NCBI GenBank assembly: GCA_030762175.1
Contig: CM060831.1
Location: 77,720,001-77,784,000, forward strand
DNA: 64,000 nucleotides
From: Metallyticus violacea
Lineage: Eukaryota > Arthropoda > Insecta > Mantodea > Metallyticidae
Reading direction: 5' to 3'
This document shows, piece by piece, positions 37,700 to 49,900 of the stretch (position 1 is the first letter of the stretch; each line of letters opens with the position of its first letter). The notes beneath the pieces are model-generated. The model was not told the DNA's origin. It did not search any database and saw only the letters and a program-made list of their open reading frames with translations. The position numbers and the translations under genes were made by a program.

Positions 37700-38674
37700 T
37701 TTTAAAAATGGTTATTTCATTGCAATATTTACCATAATGAGGAGGAGGGACAAACAGCCACATGCAGCTGCCACAGATGTAAGACATATCTGTAAGTATT
37801 TCATACCTTCCTAAGAGCATACTATAACAGTAGGAATATGTGAACAATTTAGAAATTTCAAAGCTTTCCTTGCAGTACTAATTCAACTAGTCTTCTCCCT
37901 TTGTTTATTTTCACACTAGAAAATCATATAATGTTTAGATTTTAAACATCAAGAATAAGTCACTCAAGTCTTTCCACTGATGGACAGGATGGTAGTAGCA
38001 ATGTTTTGGCTAATGGCCCAAATGAAATAATTTTGAGGATTAAAGGAGACCCAAGCGAACAAACTTTAAAATGTGGACGTCTCTTTTGATTTGGTTATCC
38101 TCTAGCATCCCCAGAAAGACAGCTGATTACACAATGTGAGAACTGCTCACATTAGTACATTCCAGCTCATAAGTCAGCTAGAAATAATGTAAGGAATACA
38201 AAAAAAATGTTATGCTTTAGAAATATGCTCATAGCAACCAGTCACAATTTAAGCAAACGCTATGTACAGAACCCTCATTTGTATGGTGGGGATTTGCTTG
38301 GCACCAGGAAGCACGCTGTTTGCTGGAGGAGTCTGTTACTCATAGCCCTTTAAATTCAAGCACATAGAAAACACCAATTTTTGATCCTATAATGGCATTT
38401 TGTGAACAAGATCAGAATTAAAATGTAAATTGGAACTTGCATAGTAAAGCTAATAATATAATTGATATCATTGTATGATTCAGTTGAACTACACACTCTT
38501 AATACTTCACTTACTTGTCATAATGTATGGGTCTGATTTTGTGAACATTTAGCTCTCATCTTCAGCCAGGCTAATTTGTTAAGCTGTGGAATGTGTATTC
38601 TGCTCTGGCAGTGGTGTGATAAACATGTAGTATAATTTATATCTTTGAAGGAATCCACACAGTAAAACGAAATT
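37700..38674. other. inter-element stretch without recognised features
   Basis: Between the inx3 3' end and the Penelope-like cluster; nothing recognisable. Confidence 0.45.
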
Positions 38675-38866
38675 ATAACTTCTTTGTTTATTAAAAAGTT
38701 AAAATAATCAACACTCATGAGTGTTTCACTCCTTTAATAACAGGATATGTTTCGTGAACATATCGTTCACATTGTCAACTGAGTGACTTGGTATGTCCTG
38801 TTATTAAAGAAGTGAAACGCTCATGAGTGTTGATTATTTTAACTTTTTAATAAATAAAGAAGTTAT
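38675..38866. repeat. large hairpin: 71-bp inverted arms, 50-bp loop
   Basis: Arms 38675-38745 and 38796-38866 match at about 68 of 71 positions and include the self-palindrome cactcatgagtg. The hairpin abuts the 3' end of the minus-strand Penelope-like element, so it is probably part of its terminal (pseudo-LTR) structure. The loop carries the hammerhead-like core listed separately. Confidence 0.9.
38749..38778 (-). ncRNA. hammerhead-like core, PLE copy 1 (degenerate)
   Basis: On the minus strand TTGACAA, one T, stem GTGAAC-GATAT-GTTCAC, then GAAAC. This resembles the hammerhead layout CUGANGA-stem II-GAAA, but with two core substitutions and one extra base, so it is probably inactive. PLE terminal repeats are known to carry hammerhead motifs. 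Confidence 0.35.
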
Positions 38867-40115
38867 GTAGTATAATCTCTGGCAGTGTTGAAGCTCATTA
38901 GACTGTGTTTGTATTTGTAGATGTAGATTTTCTCCCAGGTTGCTAGTTCCATAGGTCCTTGTACTGATTTTAATAATTTTGCTTTATTCATTATGTCATG
39001 ATTTTGTGTCCAAAAATTATATGCTACTGCTGATTTCTCTATTTGCTTGTACTTTATGTTCCTGAAATGATCCTTTAACTGTGTGCGTATGTCTCTCTTT
39101 GTTTTTCCAATGTAGATTTTTTTCATATTCTGCACAATTTATTTTGTAAATATATGCTTTTTCCTCTTGTGGAATACTGTCATTAACATTGTCTATGAGT
39201 AAGTTTTTAACATTAAATCTATTAATTGGTGCCAACCTGATATTAAAATTTTTAATAATATTCTGAAATTTTTTGTAGCCCATGGATGATATGTGAAAAT
39301 TAGCTTATCTTTTCTTGCTGAAAGTGTTGTGGTTTCTTTGACATGTTTTTGTCTCTTGAATTTCTGCACCTTTTTGTGTACTAGTTCTTTTTTAAAACTA
39401 TTTTTAACCACTGTTTCTTCTATTTTTTGTATGCATTAAAATATTCTTCTTTGCCAATTTGTAGGTTAACTACCCGGTGTGTTAAACTGTTGATAACTGC
39501 ATGTTTGTGCACTGTGGGATTAAAAGTCAGCTTTGATGTGATTATCTGCTTGTGTATTCTTTCTGTATATTCCAAATTGCAGGTTTCCTTGACATTTCAT
39601 TATTTTGATATCCAAGAATGGCAACATGTTATCTGTTTCTGTTTCGTATGTAAATGATATGTTTCTAACTTGTATATTCAAAAGTTTTAAGGCATCATCA
39701 ATGAGTTTTTTGTTAATTATGGCAATATATTGTCGACATATTTGTGCCATACCTTCATTATGTATAGAAAAGCTATGTTGATGTGTGTTTCAAATCTACT
39801 CATGAAGAGGTTAGCTAGAAATGGGGATAAGGGGCTGCTTGTAGTTTATAAAATTTTCCTTTGAAAGTAAAATAGGCTTGGTTTATGCAAATTTCTGTGA
39901 GTTTGATGTATTCCTTTATGTGTGTATCCCTTAATTCCACTTGTTTTAAGCCAATCATGTAGATAAATTAGGAGTTTTTCTTTTGGTAACAGAGATTCTA
40001 CATCGAAAGATATTAGAGTGTCAGAGGGATGTAGTTTTATGTCCTTAATTTTTTCTATTAACTGATATGAATTGTTTATACTCCTGCTTTGAAATTCAAG
40101 ACATTACCTAAATTT
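38867..40115 (-). mobile_element. Penelope-like retroelement, copy 1 (frameshifted)
   Basis: Minus-strand remains run in order. The reverse-transcriptase part has a PLSPFLANLFMS-like motif and KYVDNIL, where the usual YVDD is YVDN. A thumb/linker region follows (ETDNMLPFLDIKI, FGIYRKNTQADNH). Then comes a C-terminal GIY-YIG endonuclease: YIYKINCAEY, then KKIYIGKTKRDIRTQLKDHF. The RT plus GIY-YIG order defines Penelope-like elements, which prime reverse transcription at nicked DNA. Several frameshifts break the frame, the N-terminal RT part is missing, and a fold-back lies at its 5' limit. Confidence 0.85.
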
Positions 40116-40143
40116 CAAAGCAGGGGTATAAACAATTCATATC
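40064..40143. repeat. 33-bp fold-back at the 5' limit of PLE copy 1
   Basis: Arms 40064-40096 and 40111-40143 match at 32 of 33 positions with a 14-bp spacer. The left arm lies in the PLE coding sequence; after the right arm the sequence is unrelated. Confidence 0.85.
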
Positions 40144-40560
40144 TGTATCAAGCAATAAGATAACTGGAGGAGGCAAGTTTTCCATTAATTTATCTTTTCT
40201 TTGTACTTTAAATTTATTTATTTGTTCACCTCACAAGTAAAAATTTTACCTCCTATCACATTGTTACTTAACACAGTAGGAGCTAACTGCAAAGAAATAA
40301 TAGCTCTTAGTATATAAAAGAAGTTAATTTTCAAAATATTAACTCAAAACATATTACAATAAAAAAATTTAATATGAATCTTGTTATAAAATTCTTCAAT
40401 GTGCTGGTATTTCCATTTGGTCATAGGTAAACTTTTACTATGAACCATTTCTATTATTATGCGATATTGATGACATATAGAAAGAATAAATTGAGAAAAA
40501 TCTATAAACTACATTCACAGAAAGGTAATTAAATAATTTAAGAATAGGAATTTATACAAA
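40144..40560. other. non-coding stretch between PLE copies
   Basis: AT-rich; no feature recognised. Confidence 0.45.
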
Positions 40561-40599
40561 AGCCAACAAAGGTAGCGAGATAGTAATAATAAATAGACA

Positions 40600-41720
40600 G
40601 AATTACGTACTAGGATGCAGAACCTACTAAAGAGCAAAGAATTTGTAGAAATAAAGACTGAGTGTATAAAATCTGTAAATAAAAATTTATTTAGCAGTAT
40701 TATTCCAAAAGCTGAGCACCGTGTAATTAAATGGAGAAATCCAAAATTAGGAAAGATATATGGATTACTCAAAATTCATAAACCTGGCAATGGCATGCCA
40801 TATTACTGACCAAAGTGACTAAAGACTGATTTCAATTGCTGGCAAAATTTGAAACTCTCAGCATAAAGAACTCTATTTAATGGAAAATTCTACAAGCAAG
40901 GTCTAACTATGGGAAGCTCATTATCCCCCGTCTTAGCTAAGCTATTTATATGCAGTTTTGAAACCCACATTACAAATGCATATTACAAATATGATACACC
41001 TCAACAACATACAAAATATGTTGACAATATTTTTGTAATAGTACATGAAAAACATATTATTAATTCCATAAAACTGCTTAACTTACAACAAGAAACCAAG
41101 CTTAATATTTAAATGTGAAAAGGAAACTGATAATGTGCTACCATTTTTGGACTTTAAAAAAATATAAATTTGGGGAGGGAGAGACAGACAAAAATGCCTA
41201 GTTTAGAACATGAACTTGTGAATTTACCTTTGGAAAATACAGAATATCAACAGGAATACAACCAAAATAAAAAAAAAAAAAAAAGCAGTGCAAAATGAAT
41301 TTTAAAGGGAACTGTATCAAAAAAAAAAAAAAAAAGTACAGAATTTCAAGAAATTAAGGGCAGCTAATAGACATCTTGACTCTCTTGACAGTAAAGTAAG
41401 AAAAATATTTTTTAAAGTTTAGTTAATATCCTTGGGCTACATAAAGATTACAGAAGACTAACATTACATTGGTACCAAGGAATAAGTTTAGCATAAAAAA
41501 TCTTAACAGTTTAATATTGTATCACCAGAACAGAAGTCTGGAATCTATCATATAGATTGTGCAGAATACAATAAAATATATATTGTAAAAACAACAGGTG
41601 TAAGTGCCCACTGAAAGAGATTCTGCAGGAACAAGTATAAGCACTGGAAACGTGCTGCTGATGATGAAGGCAACAGCCTTTGAAACATGGCTCAGTAACT
41701 GGAACAAAACTAGTGAAATT
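40600..41720 (+). mobile_element. Penelope-like retroelement, copy 2 (degenerate)
   Basis: Plus-strand fragments appear in order: KIYGLLKIHKPGNGMPYY (RT motif near the palm), then MGSSLSPVLAKLFICSFETH, then TKYVDNIFVI (YVDN instead of YVDD), and a GIY-YIG start near 41540-41610 (YHIDCAEYNKIYI). Deletions and stops separate them, and two long A-runs (41269-41284, 41321-41336) interrupt the middle. Same family as copy 1, opposite orientation. Dead. Confidence 0.75.
41658..41686 (+). ncRNA. hammerhead-like core, PLE copy 2
   Basis: CTGATGA (41658-41664), one T, a six-pair stem GAAGGC-AACA-GCCTTT, then GAAAC. The core match is complete apart from one extra base after CTGATGA. It sits just past the GIY-YIG remnant. 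Confidence 0.45.
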
Positions 41721-42129
41721 TGAGTGATTTCCTCATAAATAATTTATGTTATTCTATATTTCACTGTGAAAATAACCGCTTTTTAATAAATCCCTTAATT
41801 ATATTTTAGTTTTTGCAGGACCATATGATAGGCTGGTAATTTTTTATTATTTTATTTATTTATACATAATTGTCAAATGCAACGAAATGGTGCAACATCG
41901 TACTAGTATTACTGAGAAAGAGATGGTAAAAACTTCAATAAAATGTCAAGAATTCATTTCTACATATGAATTTAGTGGAATACTGTAATTATACTCTGAA
42001 AGTGAATAAATATATGGTATTACATATTAACTAAATATCTTAGTGAGAGGCAACGCTTAATTATAATAACCATGCATTAATTAATTTTTTTGGAGGAGGA
42101 AAGGTGAAATGGAAAATATCAGATTAAAG

Positions 42130-42720
42130 GCCCTAAACAATCATTAATAGCAGTTGTTTACCAATATTATTTTAATAAGTTTATTTTAACATGTTCGTAT
42201 ATTATGAAAAGGTTATAATGCTCAATATAAACATTTTATAGCAATAGCTATTTAGTTATGTTAATTTAAGAAGTTTATTTACATATGTTATTACGTAAGA
42301 TAAAGGCCATAATATTTTACTTGAAACTCAAAATATTCATTGATATATTTTTTAATTATATTAATTAAATAAGATCATTTGCTTATCTTTTTATATTAGG
42401 TAAAGCATAAAATGTTCAAGATAAAGCTAGAAACATTTAATAGCAATAGCTATTTAGCTATGTTAATTTAAGAAGTTCATTTATGTATATAATTACATAA
42501 TATAAAGGCCATGATATTTGATTTAAAACTCCAAACATTTATAGATAATATTTTTTTAATCTTATAAATTTAATAAGTTCATTTGCACATGTTTTTATGT
42601 TAGGTAATGGCTTTAATTTTCAATTCAAATATTCATCGGTAATACGTTTTAAATCGTATAAATCTAATAAGCACATTTGTATAGATTTCATGTATCAGAT
42701 AAGGCTATTGCAATGTATGT
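42130..42720. repeat. AT-rich tandem array, ~100-bp monomers, alternating types
   Basis: The marker word (aataag or aagaag followed by ttcattt variants) recurs at 42174, 42268, 42368, 42470, 42572 and 42666, spacings 94-102. Monomers at 42268 and 42470 share agcaatagctatttag upstream and resemble each other more than their neighbours, giving a ~200-bp dimeric unit. Confidence 0.8.
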
Positions 42721-43809
42721 CTCAATGTTTGTTTGTTGATCTTTATAACAATACCAAATAATATAAATGTAACAGTTCAAAGTGGGGGGGAACCACACAC
42801 ACATGCACGCGCACGTGCACACACACAGAACCAAGAATATGAAAAGATTAAACTACAGATAAAGAAAACTGTAATACTAAGTAAATCAACCAATGGCAAG
42901 CAGACCAACATTAATAATGTGCACCAAGAATGAAACAAGAGACAGACCGCTTTGTTGCGACTAAATAGAAATTAACAAATTTCATTCGCTTAGTACACGT
43001 ATGTTGAAAATATAATACATTATATTATTACAATACTATTGTAATAGGTGACTCTTTTCATCTTAAAATTTGGTAGTTATGCATTGGATTCAGTCGAGAG
43101 AAGTCATGTTTCAAACTGCATTAGTAGAAATCGTGGTTCTTACTCTGTATAGAGAAATAGCATTTTAATATTATATAAAGATAAGTGGCCATTAACATTT
43201 CGTGGAAGAAATTACAAAATTATTTGTGGTAAAATGACAGAAATTATGAGTGTGAATTAATATCCATATACAGTTCTCAGGAGAGAAGCACAAATTATAA
43301 CACGTCTATCTCATATTCAGTCTGCACATAATAATATCCTCGGAGCATATTGTAATCAGAAAAGTGTACTGTTTTGGTAATGCAAAACATTAATAAATTC
43401 CGTAGATTTCTATTCATTGTGATTTCGTTATACTTAAAACCACACTCCTTTCACCCCAGAAGCATAAATCTGAAAAATCCAACTATAGTGCCAAACCCTG
43501 AACTAGCCGAGCATATTGTAGTGGTGTTAGTCACATCTACTCTGCGCTGGTGGCGTTTCATTATTCCACCAAATATTTGACACCCAACAAGTTGGCATCA
43601 GTGAATGTTGATGCCACCTACACATGTCATAATGAACACAAACACAAATTTGACCCCCAAGAGTCGCCATCTACATCGATGGCAACATAATTAATATCAT
43701 CACAAGAGTAAAAAATAAGTCTGGAAGACATAAGAAGAATTATTCTATTTCAAAAAGAGCTCATAATTATTAATAAGTGACAACATAATACAAATTTCAT
43801 TTGTCCTAC
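42721..43809. other. sponge intron sequence without recognised exon
   Basis: Includes a CA-rich stretch at 42795-42828; no further sponge exon was recognised. Confidence 0.45.
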
Positions 43810-43958
43810 CTGTTGCCCCAGTCGATTTTGGAAGTGATTTTAAGCTTCAGCTCCCGCATCTGATCTTGTGTGAGCGTGCCAGTAAGAAGCTGCCTCCTCC
43901 AGTCCAGTAGTTCCCTCATCACCTTTCTCAGGGTTGAGAATTTGTATGTTTCACGGTC
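43810..43958 (-). CDS. spg: sponge exon: helical region
   Basis: 149-nt exon; acceptor tttttccag, donor gtagga, exit phase 2. It encodes [33 protein letters not shown] and the DOCK3/4-like IDWGN. The apparent ATG upstream of it lies in the intron and is not a start. Confidence 0.92.
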
Positions 43959-46900
43959 CTGGAAAAACAACATGTAAACATTCTTCTTAAGTATAAAGAG
44001 CACATGAAGTCTTGTTGTAATGTTTGGGGTAGCCAGGAACAAACATGGAATACACATATATTTTGGATTTATCTTAATAAAAGTTCTTACCAGAGTACAT
44101 TTTATACTTTCTCTTCCTGTACAACTACATTCAATACTGAATTACCTGGTTAAATCTCTGTTCGTGCTTTGGAATTTCTGGATTAGCTTTTATGTGCTGG
44201 AACACTGCATTTTGCTTAAAGTGAATAGTTATTTCCCAAAGTCATGCTCATGCTATCAAAATCTGAGGTAATATTCAAGGATATTGCTAAAGTACTTAGT
44301 ACAAATGAACCATCATTCCAGAGAATAAAGAATCAAGAGCGTCAACCCTTCTCTTTGTGTTCCATAAAATCTTGCAGTGGTTAAGGTGGTAAATCATAAG
44401 TATAGGTATAACCTTTATCTTTAAAAAATATCTAAGTCTTTATATCTTCATATCTACAGAAGAAACAATGTAATTTCATTTGGTATATATAGGAAACCCA
44501 CACATAGAGATAAAAAAATAATAGCTTCAACTCTAGACCTTGGGAATGTGGCATTATTAACAGCCTGGCTCATAGATTAGTCAACATCCCACTCAACAGG
44601 GCATGGAATACCAGTATATCAGTACATAAACAAATCTACCGGTCTTTAGTGCAGTAGATTAGCAGATCAGACATTTCAAAAGACTTAAAGATGCTAAAGA
44701 TACCACCACTCTCTCCATGATAAGGGACATAATTTTCAAAATATTCCCAATCCATCCATGGACAAAAATTGCATTCATGAAAATTTTTAAAAAATTTGGT
44801 ATTGTGTTGGCTGCACAAAATATATCAGAAATCTTTCGAACAGAATCATAAAGGGGTTATCCCATTCAGCAAAAAGGCAGGAGTGTACCAGGTAAATTGT
44901 TTGGATTGTATGCAGAAAAATAAGAAATGGAAGACAAGGACATATATGGAAATAGAAATATAAGATATTAACAGGTGGATAAATTAGCAATTGCAGATCA
45001 TTTTTGAATTTACGCCCTTTGACGACACGCATGCACACACACAGAAAAAAAAGAAGAAGAAGAAGTCATTCCCAGATTCTACGTGTCTATTGGAGAATTT
45101 TCTGGACACTCAAAAATGCTGTATTTACAATGTACATGCAGCAACTGCACACTGCAGAGGGTGCTGTAAACATAATGCTCACAATCATTAGCATCTGGAA
45201 AGGCAACATGGGAAACAATATTACGAAACTATTTGTTATAATAAAAGCATTTATTGCCAAGAGGCGAACCTGTACTCTTAACCACTGCACATACTGCTAT
45301 ACTGCTAATGGAACACACACACACACACACACACAGCAGTCAGCGTCTTTAGTGCATGTCATATAACACCACTTCTGCAGTGACTACACAGCTTTGCTGG
45401 ATACCTTGTGAACCATATGCAGTATCAAGTAGGACTTAAAAGAATTTTACATTCAAGAGATGACTCATTTTTGTTCCCAGGGGCAAAACCATTACTTCAC
45501 TAAAGAAACCATATTGTTAAAAGCTACCAACAATCCCCAGGAATTAGCAAAATGAGAAAAGATTTTCATTCAAAAAAATAAGCATCATATTATGAACTTT
45601 GAAATTCTGCCAATAGAATTCTTGTTTTATTGATATTGGAACTACCAGAGGTCACATCGTCACCTGCCAACATTAGCCAGTTCCCATCTGAGGATGACAG
45701 CGAAAACATGTTCTGACAGATTAATATAAACTTCTTTATGTGCTGGAATAGTCTACCAAAATTCTAAAATGTGAAATAAATAAAAATTAAAAAAAAAAGA
45801 TTAATATAAAAAACCATTACTTTTTTATCATGCTTTTGTTGATTTAAATGTTAGCAATATTTTGAATCAAGCTTAGTAAGTGTTCCTGTATCTCCGGATG
45901 TGGATATCTGGCACCATTATGAAGCATAATAGTGTTCTGTTGACATGTTATAATGTTATTTGGTTAGTATAATGCTATTAGCTGTAAAATTGGTGTATTG
46001 TTATTATGGTAATTTTTGTTCTGTTTGAAGAAAAGTAACAGCATTCATTGTTCCTTATGTTACTAAATAGACTGAAGTTATTCTACATTAGAAGGGGAAT
46101 ATTTTTACAGTTTTTTAACTACAATTTATGTTTGAAAAAAAAAATTTATTATCACAAAATGAAAATGAAAACAAATACGAAATTCTGATATAAATAAAAG
46201 ATTATTCAACGTTTTCTTATGTTTAACTGCTTTTGCCTTTATTTGACATAGTGTGATGAATAACATATTTTTTGCATGAAGAAGGTATCAAAAATTTTTT
46301 TGGAACCTCTTTGAATCTTTGGACTACCTAGTTTCAAATGTGCCAATAATTATAAATAAGTCAATGCATTGGATGTGTATGAAGATTGAAGTCACACAGG
46401 TTCTTATGATTTTACTACATCAAGAACATGAGAGCCAAAACAGAAGTTAATCTAACTTTTATTAATTTTTATCTGTTCACAATTATGTCACGTAGCCTCT
46501 TTATCCATTCAGCAGCTTCACCTTTGTTCAACTGAAGTTTACTTCACCTGTTATATGCTACTTTGGTATGTTCCAATTGACTCTTAGTATTCAGTTACAA
46601 CTTGATAAGTCTATTAAGTCTTTTTAAGAATCTCAAAGAGCTTATTAATTAAACTCTGTACTGCCTTAGCACTTTATTGCTTTTTTATACTTCCTTGTAT
46701 ATTTTTGAGCAAAGCACAGTCCACCAGCAATTAGTTTGATAGGAACTTTTAGTCCAGAAATTGGATATAATTCACTATTCCAATGTCAATGAGGATACTA
46801 TTTTTTATCTTTTAATTTATTCATGCTTTTTAACATCTTTGGTCATTAGAATCCCATTTTATTTAGGACATGGAATGGTTGATAAATTTTGCTTAGGGGT

Positions 46901-49900
46901 CTCTTTTTTCAGGCTTGAAGTTTTTTACATGCCATAAATCTATGACATGGGACCAAAGGCTTTACTTCCTTCTGAAGGAAGCCAATCTTAGTATTGACCC
47001 TACAAGGCAAGTATGTTTATCACTCCAAACATATTTAAATCTGAAGAGTTAAGTCTTTCATTTACTTAAAAATAACCACAAAGGTTCTCTATGAAATGGA
47101 ATGATACAAGCAATATAGTATACTCAGAAAGGCAAAAGCAAATATGAATAACCTTATGCTCCATTTAGCAGGTTTTTTGCTTTGATTATACATTATACTG
47201 TAATTAAATCAATTAATAAATTTATTTATATTGGAAGAATCAGCACCTTTTTTTTTCACTCAATCAGCCTTTAATACATACACATTTTATTTATTTTTAT
47301 CCAAATAATCAATTAATGACAACAAATTAATAAAATCATATTAAATGGATGAACAAAATTTCATAGTATAAAAGATCTACTTTGCAGTAAAATTCCAAGA
47401 TTTGTTTTTATTTGTTTTATTTACGGACACTCTTTAACATCTTAGGTCATTAGTGTCCCATTCAATTCAGGGCATGAAACGGCTGATCAATTTTTTGCTC
47501 AGAGGCCTCTTCTTTCAAGTTTGGTTCTTTTACATGCCGTAAATCTATGACACGGGACCCACGGCTTTACTTCCCTTCCGAACAAAGTCATACATTGGAT
47601 TTTTATGCCTAAAAATATCCATCAACCTGGGCCGGGATTGAATCCATCCAAGATGATGCTCATGGGGCATCTGTCCTACATTTTTCCAACAAACTCTGTT
47701 GAAGAATGCTAAAAAACACATTGAAGTAAATCACTGTTATGATATGACAAAGTTAATCAGTAGATGTTCCATACTTTTTATCAAATTGTTTAAAAGTTTG
47801 AGAATTCACAAGCACCCTAGCCAGTACAGTAGAAAAGCCATTTCCACAATTTCCATTGTCCATGCCATACTTAAAGAACAAGTTACATTTTCATGGTTTC
47901 TATAGAGCCTAAACAAGAAAGGATTAAGTCACCAAGTGCTTTCTTTCTTTGTCCTAGTTTCAGATGGGATAATACTCACCACATACAGGCGTTTCCAGAT
48001 GTTGCCCCATTCCCGAAGAACCAGTGTAACTTCCCGAACTACTGGGTCCTCAATAGGTATTACAGTCTCGAACAACCTTGGGAAAAAAGAAAAAAAATTG
48101 TTTAACCCAAAATAGTATTTTAGACTTGTGTCATGCATTTCATATAATTCACATTACGGTGGGATCTACATTAAGCAAGTAACTAACATACCCTTCATTG
48201 TCAGTCTTGCATGGCTTCAAGAATATGTAAGATGCTGGAAATATGCCCTGAAACATGTACAAGACCAATATTAATATTTCATTTTCACCTCATAAATATA
48301 TGCACACACTCTTATGAAATACAGCTTACGCTTCAGAACAGTTTTTCAGGATATCTGAAATGTAGGAATGCAAATGCAGATGGAAATGTGAGTCCTGGCA
48401 CTATGATTGGCTCATTGACTACACATTGTATGTACTAATATAAATTGGATATAAGGGGGGGGGGTACAGCAAAAGTAGTTGAAAACAAATAGTAAGCATG
48501 GTAACAAACAAAAGAATCACAATACTTTAAAATGCCTCTCACATTGCACACATATGATCTCTATCTCTATACAAACAATATAAAAATAATAGTGTATTGA
48601 CACAAATTAATAATGGTTAGGGTTCAGAAGTTTATGAATCAGTCTCTTTTATTCTAAGGTATCATGATATCCAGAATGTAATATAAAATTGTTGCACAAA
48701 AACTGAAACAAAACAGCTAATTCTATTTTGCACATTTTTCAATTAAATTTTTTTAAGAAAATTTGGTTTCTTGTGGCTTTTTAGTTATTTATAATTTTCA
48801 TGCAGACTTTTTCTTTTTGTCATGCATTTCAGAACTTCCCATGTACAAAAAAATGTGCTCCATTGACAAACTCTAAACTCTTATCAAATGTTAAAGTGAA
48901 ACCACCTTGTAGAATAAGCAATTTCCATGAAATTGCACCTTCCCAAGCCTCCACAACCAATTCTTTGAGAGCAGGAAGCTTCGCTATGAAAATTATAATT
49001 CATAGATTTTACAGAACATTTTGTTGCTTCCATTGTAATTCCTCAAAATATAAAATTTCATGCTTGGGAATATTAGTGAAGATTTCAGAGAAAAATTAGA
49101 AATGTAATGGCTAATTACATAAATTACCAGGCAACTGAAGAAAGGAGCTTAAAGCAAAACATAAAGAATGCAAGAATATTGAAGCATTTGATTGTATGGA
49201 TGAGTTTTGACGTTCAGAAAGAGATTAAAATGAGATTAAGGTCTATTAAGCTATTCTGTCATTTTTGTATGCAAACTAGTATTTGAAACAATGTGTGTAA
49301 GAATATTGTTGATTATGTAAGAGAAAAACTGAAAGTGCATAGGTTACCAGCCAAAAAGTAGTTGATTTATCATAAATATTTGGAGTAGAGCGTAAAAATT
49401 GTATGAAAATTTAAGCATTTAATAGTATGGATTGCATTTTGTATTTCTAAAAATAAATAAAAATATTAATACATAAAAATATTTGGCCATTTTTGTATGA
49501 AAATATTTTTTAATGACATAGTTATAATTTCTTATAGAATGAAAACGAATAGGTCATTATTAATTACGAACTTTCTACATAGCCTGCCAATGAATCAATG
49601 CTTGCCCTTCCACTCACTAGTCTTGCATAGAAGCATGCTTCATAATTCTATATCTTGTAATTTTCAGTCTGCAAGTATTTCAGTGAAATAGCATTCAATG
49701 CTTGGGACGATTTTCTGCTGTAGGAAAAATGAGAATTCTGAAAGAGCTGTGCACATGCATAACATTTTGTTTTGACATCATAACTGTAGGCTCAGGCTCA
49801 TAACTGCTGCGACATTCTTCAGAAAGCTATCATCCTCATTTGATTGATACAAAAAAATCAACATTAACCTCAACATTTCTTTCTGTTCGTCTGTTAGCAA

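Noticed and set aside
37741..37860. Additional sponge exon near the inx3 3' end
   Set aside because: GC-richer patch but the translation does not match DOCK sequence and the splice sites are poor.
38868..39750. Four separate small minus-strand genes
   Set aside because: They are frameshifted pieces of one Penelope-like element.
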